Assembly: GCF_037975245.1 (NCBI RefSeq)
Contig: NC_092563.1
Coordinates: forward strand, 22,412,960 to 22,476,959
Length of the DNA stretch: 64,000 bases
Reading direction: 5' to 3'
Origin: Apostichopus japonicus
Taxonomy: Eukaryota > Echinodermata > Holothuroidea > Aspidochirotida > Stichopodidae
Part shown: one piece after another, positions 58,660 to 64,000 of the stretch
Numbering within the stretch: the stretch's first letter is position 1
Layout of the letters: every line of letters begins with the position of its first letter
Notes under the pieces: generated by a model
Seen by the model: the letters and a program-made list of their open reading frames with translations, nothing else
Databases searched by the model: none
What the model was told of the DNA's origin: nothing
Translations under genes and position numbers: made by a program

Positions 58660-61600
58660 TCATGAGTCTCCAATCAAATCTAACTTAGGCAGATCTGGAG
58701 GTGAACGACTAGCTTTGTCTGTCGATTTCTCGTCTGTATCGTCTGGACCGACAAAATCTAAGTGTGGCATTGGAACGTCCTTTGATTGTTTGCCAAGTTT
58801 TGGTAGTTCTTTCACACAAGGTGCCTCTGGGGACAACAGAGGAGGAGGAGGAGTCAGGTCAGTATCACCTGGACTATCATCTCCTGCAAAAGATGAGCCC
58901 CCATCTCCAGACTTATGTTGTTCCTCTTGGGCATTGATCTCCCCGCTTGTCGCTTCGTACGGTCCGCTGAGTAATGGAGAATCAGTTTTGCCCTCTGGGT
59001 TCTGGACGTCGTCGTCTTCTTTTTCTTTGGAATGATGGCTTTCCGCATCTCCTGATCTGTTTTCATCCTCTGCTTTAGTTTTCTTGGTGGTTGGTTCATC
59101 TCCCTCACTCTGGGGGTTGATCTCGTCATCTTGACGTTTTCTCTTTCCATCCAATGGAGACTTGGTGGAATTGACATCATCCGTCAAGGTTCCTGAAATG
59201 ATACAATCCACAATGATACAATGATACAATCCAGACTCTTGAGAAGTTAATTTCAAAAGGCCAAAGACCTGTAATACTCCTATGTTTTCAAAGCCAATAA
59301 GCGTTAATTCTTGAGAAATGTTTTTTACAAACAATGCATCATAGTCACACATACATGCATACATACATACATACTAACACATACACTCAATTCTGATTGC
59401 AAAGTTTATGATTTTCATTACCACCAAAAATGTAGTGCAAATGTACAGCAAATGGGGCTGAAACTACAGTATAAGCCAATTTGAGTCTGTTTTAAAAATA
59501 TTTCCATTTTGTAAACATGCTTATATTTGTTATAAAGTTTATGAACACAAGAATGTACTTGTGCTCAATCTGGAAGTATTCAAAACATTTCACAATTGTT
59601 GGAAAGCTATTGAAAGTTTCTTTCTTGAAAATAGTACTCTTTCATCAGCTTTGAAATGGGTAGTAAAATTGTCAAAAGCTTAATGGCTTGATCGCAACAA
59701 GTTAATGCCTTATTAATAACACCGAGAAGCCTCCTACAACTTCACATAGGGATCATTACACTGAAAATGAAACTGATGCACGTAAAATACATCTTTGGAA
59801 ATCTGCGGCATTAAAGGGTGACCTCTAACGACTGGAAAAACCCATGGCTCAATAAGTTTGTGCAGAAGAATATAGCAGAGGAATTTTGAGTAATGAAGGT
59901 TAACTTTCAAACACCAAACCTTATCATTTGGCATATTGGAGAAGTAATAATAACAGCATTTCAATGTATAGTAATAAGAGAAATTAATGTGCGAACTGGA
60001 TTCTAATGCATCAACAGTTTCATGCGTTCAGAAAAATATTAGTATTCAAGCATTATATATATAACCAATCACCGAAGACATTATCTAAAAGTCTTACCGT
60101 CTTTTCCTTGAACCTCTTCTTCATCATTCTTTGATGACTTTTCATTAGAGACTCCAGGCACCCTTGGTGTTACTATTTTCTTTGGACCTGGTCCACAGCT
60201 AGGTGAAGACACAGATAATCCCATCTGGTAGTGAGGAAATTTCCCTTTTCGATAGGCAGCTCTTGAAAGAGTCTCTCCCTCCTTTGGTACTGTAGATGGT
60301 TTCTTATTGGAGCTATCATCAATGGTTACTAATGGAGAGGATGGACCTCCATCAGACTTCATTAGCTGACTGGCCAGCTTATCAATAAGAGACCCCAAAG
60401 GACTTCCTGTCCCATAATTACCTTGTGAGAGTTGAGGATTATCAGGATCAGCTTTCTCATTCAGAAGGCCAAGCAGCTTAGGGCACTTACTCTTATCGAA
60501 GTTAAGCCCATGGCTTGAGTTCATCGACTCAGTGATGAGTTTCGTCCCTGAACCATGCGGTACAAACTGCGCAGATGAGAGTTTGAGTGGTTTGCTCTTC
60601 TCTTTTAAGGCTGCATGCTGTGATTCACTGATGAGATGAAAAGACACATGACGGTAAAGATGAGTGATGAGACCCTTTTTAAAAGTTCTGGTGCGATTGC
60701 AGTTCCTCCACTGACAAACATATGCCATTTGGACCTCTCCAGCATGTAAACTAGCCTCTTCCCTATCTGAAAGGGTGAAGTGAGCACCGACTTGGTTGAT
60801 GGTCAGAGGTAATGATTTACAAGTCCTTCGGTGTCCAACCACACTTCCGTTTTGACTAAAGTCTCCCGCAATCCTGACACGGAAATGTTGGCTGAGGTGG
60901 GCGAGCATGACAAGGGTGTTGTTTGGTACTGCAGCTTCACATTTACTAAAGGAACACCTGAATCTATAGCCAGTGCTAGCGGAACGAGTGAAGTACATCG
61001 GTGCCTGTCCTTGTTCTATTATCAATGGTTCGCACAGTATGCTGGTGTTGGCCGAGTCTCCAAAATAATCTGAGAGTGATACATCGCCAATCTCAGGCAT
61101 AGGTCTCCTTGAGTCACTGTCATCGGCCTCGGATTCCTTCAGCAAGGAGTCACACCCATCCAGAATCTTCAAGTAGTCAGATATATCTCCCTCGGTAATT
61201 GGTGGTGGAGGTGTCTCTGGAGTTGGAGGGGATGGTGTTCTAGGAGGCATCACTGGTTCCACATACTCAACACCATCGTCTTGCCAAGATGATGGAGTCT
61301 GCTTTTTCTCAATGTCGACAGGTCTGAGCAGTGGCATTTTTGCGCTCACAGGATTACCTGCCTTCTTAGCCTCTACTTTATTTGACTGTTCTGTCAAGTT
61401 TAACTTTGCACTTTGGCTTTCAGCAAACTTCTTCAGCATCACAGTTGCAGAGGAGATTGACTTTGCCATCACATTCTCTGCTTGTGATGTAGTCACAGTT
61501 GCTTGAAGAGGTTTATCATTTCTTTGAGACTTGCTGCAGGTCACAGGTAGGACCGCGTTCTTAACAGGTTCTTGCTCTTTAACCGGTGTTGAAGGATTGA

Positions 61601-63992
61601 GGGGACTGTCTGTCCCACTCCCAGCCTCTGCCGCTTCATCAATTTCCTTCATATACTTGTCCCGTTTCTCTTGTAAACGAGCACTCCTGTACGGGCCTTG
61701 CCTATATATCTTTCTCCTGTCACTACCAGATGACTGAGCCATGACTGTCTTACTTTTTGTTTTTAGTGGAATGGATGCTGTCAATGTAGATCGTTTCAGT
61801 TTGTTCGGCGATGGCATAATCTTGATACTGTGTAGAAGGTTGGTCTTCCCCGGCCTGATGTCGTATGATGTCACCGTTTCGGCAGTGGAAGTCTCGATGA
61901 TCAAAGGCTTGAGGTTAGACTGGTACATCTGAGAAGACTTGCCACGGAGTCTAGGTGCTTCTGGCTCTGACTGGTATCTTCGCTTCCTTCTCGGCAAGAG
62001 GGATTCGTGATGCAAAATCCCGGCAGTTGCAACATGAGAATCTAAATTGCTCTGCTTCTCAGATATGGGAGGATTCTCCATTGTGAAAGGTGGCACAATA
62101 TAATCTACCCAAGTATAGGCTTTCTTACTAATATGCTGGGCATGTGGTTTACTGGTCAGTCCAAACACTGGTGGCTGATTACATAAGATTTCAACATTCC
62201 CTTTGATGTGTTTCTGAAGATGAGCTCCCATTGGAGTGATGTCCTGCCACAATCTGAGTATCACCTCGCCACAGAGCTTACATTTTAACACTGATATTTT
62301 GTTTAACGACATAACACCAAAAGTTACACTCCCTCCTTTCAAAGCTGTATTCTGGCCCTGATGTTCTCTTACATGTGCCTGAAGTGGAATCAAATCTTTA
62401 TTACCAGATCTTGGGATGATTTTGTTGCACAATTTGCATGACACCACACCCCCTGGCTCTGGCCCTGTCACAAAGAACATCTGAAGTAGAGAGAATGGAA
62501 GTCGTACAATGTAGGCTGGCTCCTCCACGGGTGGTGTATCAAAGCAGTCTACCAGATGTGTACGTAACAACAAATGAGTTGGGAGACCAGTGCCACATCT
62601 GGAACATTCAAACATGATGGAGGGAATATCAGGGAGATCTGACACCTTGATGCTGCCTCTAGACGTGCTTATCGTTACAACACGAGCGTAGTCTTCAAAC
62701 CAGCTTGCATCTTCTTCAGCTGCCTTCTTGGCCTCTATCACTTGCTCTTCAGTCCTCTCTACAGGAGTAACACTGTTGATGATAGGTATGTTTTTGATCA
62801 CCTTTTCTTTGAAAGTTTTGACACTAATGTCAGCCTTTTGGCAGACATATCCATCCTTTTCTTTACTGAGATCTGATATTCTCATGAAGTCTGTGTTACT
62901 TGACTGTGTATTTTTAACACGCTTCTCAGTTTGCAGGTTTGAGGTACTTTTTATAACAGTGATGTGTGGTTTTACTGATGATACCGTAGGTGCTGCTTGA
63001 GGACTTGAAACTTGTGGTGCTTTAGTGACCACGGTTTGTTTGACATGCTGTACTGATTGTTGGGGTCCTACTGAAAATATCATCCTATTTTGTGGTACCT
63101 GATTCACTACCACTGGCTGTGACATATTGTTATTAGATGGTAAGAGTAGGATTTGTTGACCTTGCGGGGTTGTTACCAATTGAAGGCGATTTTGCATAAC
63201 CATCATATTTGGACTCTGAACTGGCACGGTCTGTGGCTGCAATTGAACCTGGACGTTCCCAACACCACCCAAGCCCTGCTGAAGTACAGTCGTAGGTTGC
63301 ATGAAAGCTAAACTTTGCTGCTGAGGTTGGATGATATACTGAGCTCCTTGTGGCGATCCAACTTGATTGAGGACCACCTGCCCGGATGAAACATTTGGCT
63401 GCTGATACAGCTGAGGGCTATGAAGTGTAACACCAGATGGCAAAATAGTAGTTGTGCTTGTTTGATGCTGCTGTGGGACAATGAGCTTTGGTGTTGAGGT
63501 AACAGAATTCCTAGCAGGTGATTTCTGCTGCTTGGTCACAAGAGATGACACCTTGAGTTGACCACCTGCAGTCCCAGGCAACCTTCCACCAACAACGGGA
63601 GTTGTTGCTCCTCTGTCCAACGTCGAAGCAGACTTCAGAACACTCGTTCTTGTTTGCGGAAGTGCTTTTGTTACCCGAGTTCCGCTTGTAATCTGCACTC
63701 CGGGTGGCTTGTTAAAACTCTCCTTTGACCCTACAGGAACAAGCATTTTCTTTCCACCCTCCACTTGTCTGAAAATATACTGCTCTATAGCATTGGAAGG
63801 TTTATTCTTTGCAGCTACTGAGGTTGTGTGATTGGTTGCACTTGAAGACACCATATAAATTACATTATTTGCTGGCAATTTACTGTCATTTTCCTCTTCT
63901 TCAGTTGGAACATATTCAGTAAGCTCTGGAAGTTTCTTCCATTCCTCAATTTCCTTTTCCACTACACTCTTTATTTTTAACTTTGCAGCCAT
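58660..63992 (-). CDS. large zinc-finger nuclear protein (unrecognised, putative transcription or chromatin factor)
   Basis: Two coding exons are visible: 60098-63992 and 58660-59192, joined in phase 1 (GACG|GTAAGA; TTTCAG|GAACC). The product is 1475 aa. Residues of about 140-360 are Gln/Val/Ser-rich, like an activation domain. Five Cys/His modules follow: about 460 (CSRCGTGLPTHLLLRTH, ending in Cys), 514-540 (CKLCNKII..LQAHVREH), 569-594 (CKLCGEVI..MGAHLQKH), 1009-1037 (CSFSKCEA..LAHLSQH) and 1089-1117 (CQWRNCNR..LITHLYRH). The spacings are mostly non-canonical, with long loops in the second and third. Possible nuclear localisation signals are RRKRR near 667 and KRKR in the last exon. A Pro-rich run PPRTPSPPTPETPPPP lies near 920, and the C-terminal exon is acidic and Ser-rich. 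The first ATG at 63992 (GCTAAGATGGCT) has a good Kozak context, but the frame stays open to the window edge, so upstream coding sequence cannot be excluded. I cannot name the family. Confidence 0.85.
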
Positions 63993-64000
63993 CTTAGCTC

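Overview
This is eukaryotic (metazoan) genomic DNA. Genes are split by GT-AG introns of about 0.3 to 9.4 kb. Intergenic DNA is AT-rich and full of short non-autonomous repeats, tRNA-derived SINE-like copies, minisatellites and homopolymer runs. There are no operons, ribosome binding sites or bacterial features. The gene set (a Trf4-type poly(A) polymerase, RSPRY1, a CFAP90-like ciliary protein), together with the many TAGGCCTA palindromes and ATT-tailed SINE/LINE 3' ends, points to a marine invertebrate deuterostome. An echinoderm, possibly a sea cucumber, is my best guess; this is inference, not proof.

Layout. From 411 to 20833 (minus strand) lies a complete ten-exon TENT4 (PAPD5/PAPD7, Trf4-like) non-canonical poly(A) polymerase. 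Every exon joins in phase to give 719 aa. From 20.8 to 24.7 kb is intergenic DNA with two small transposon-like elements or repeats. From 24683 to 25711 (plus) is a two-exon gene for a 115-aa secretory or membrane protein with a proline-rich tail, not recognised. From 25.7 to 33.3 kb I see no convincing gene. From 33649 to 46525 (minus) lies a complete thirteen-exon RSPRY1 (SPRY plus C3HC4 RING, E3-ligase-like). Its second intron carries a minisatellite of about 2.8 kb (63/66-bp units), and its first intron carries an inverted-repeat element of about 1 kb. From 50419 to 52565 (plus) is a three-exon CFAP90/C5orf49-like ciliary protein of 145 aa. From 52.6 to 58.6 kb there is no supported gene. 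From 58660 to 63992 (minus) lies a two-exon, 1475-aa zinc-finger nuclear protein, probably at or near its true N-terminus at the window edge.

The genes are unrelated neighbours rather than a pathway: RNA 3'-end tailing, a RING/SPRY protein, an axonemal protein and a putative chromatin or transcription factor. I found no evidence of a new multi-gene system. The most unusual content is repetitive: (1) a 1.04-kb element with 28-bp terminal inverted repeats and at least six internal copies of the same terminal motif; (2) a 0.5-kb element of similar architecture with a GAAGTTCGG motif and a similar GTCAG terminus; (3) a 283-bp palindromic element holding telomere-like repeats and flanked by an unusually long direct repeat; (4) a 120-bp near-perfect foldback; (5) a 165-bp conserved dispersed repeat pair of unknown nature; (6) a SINE sitting six bases inside a splice donor.
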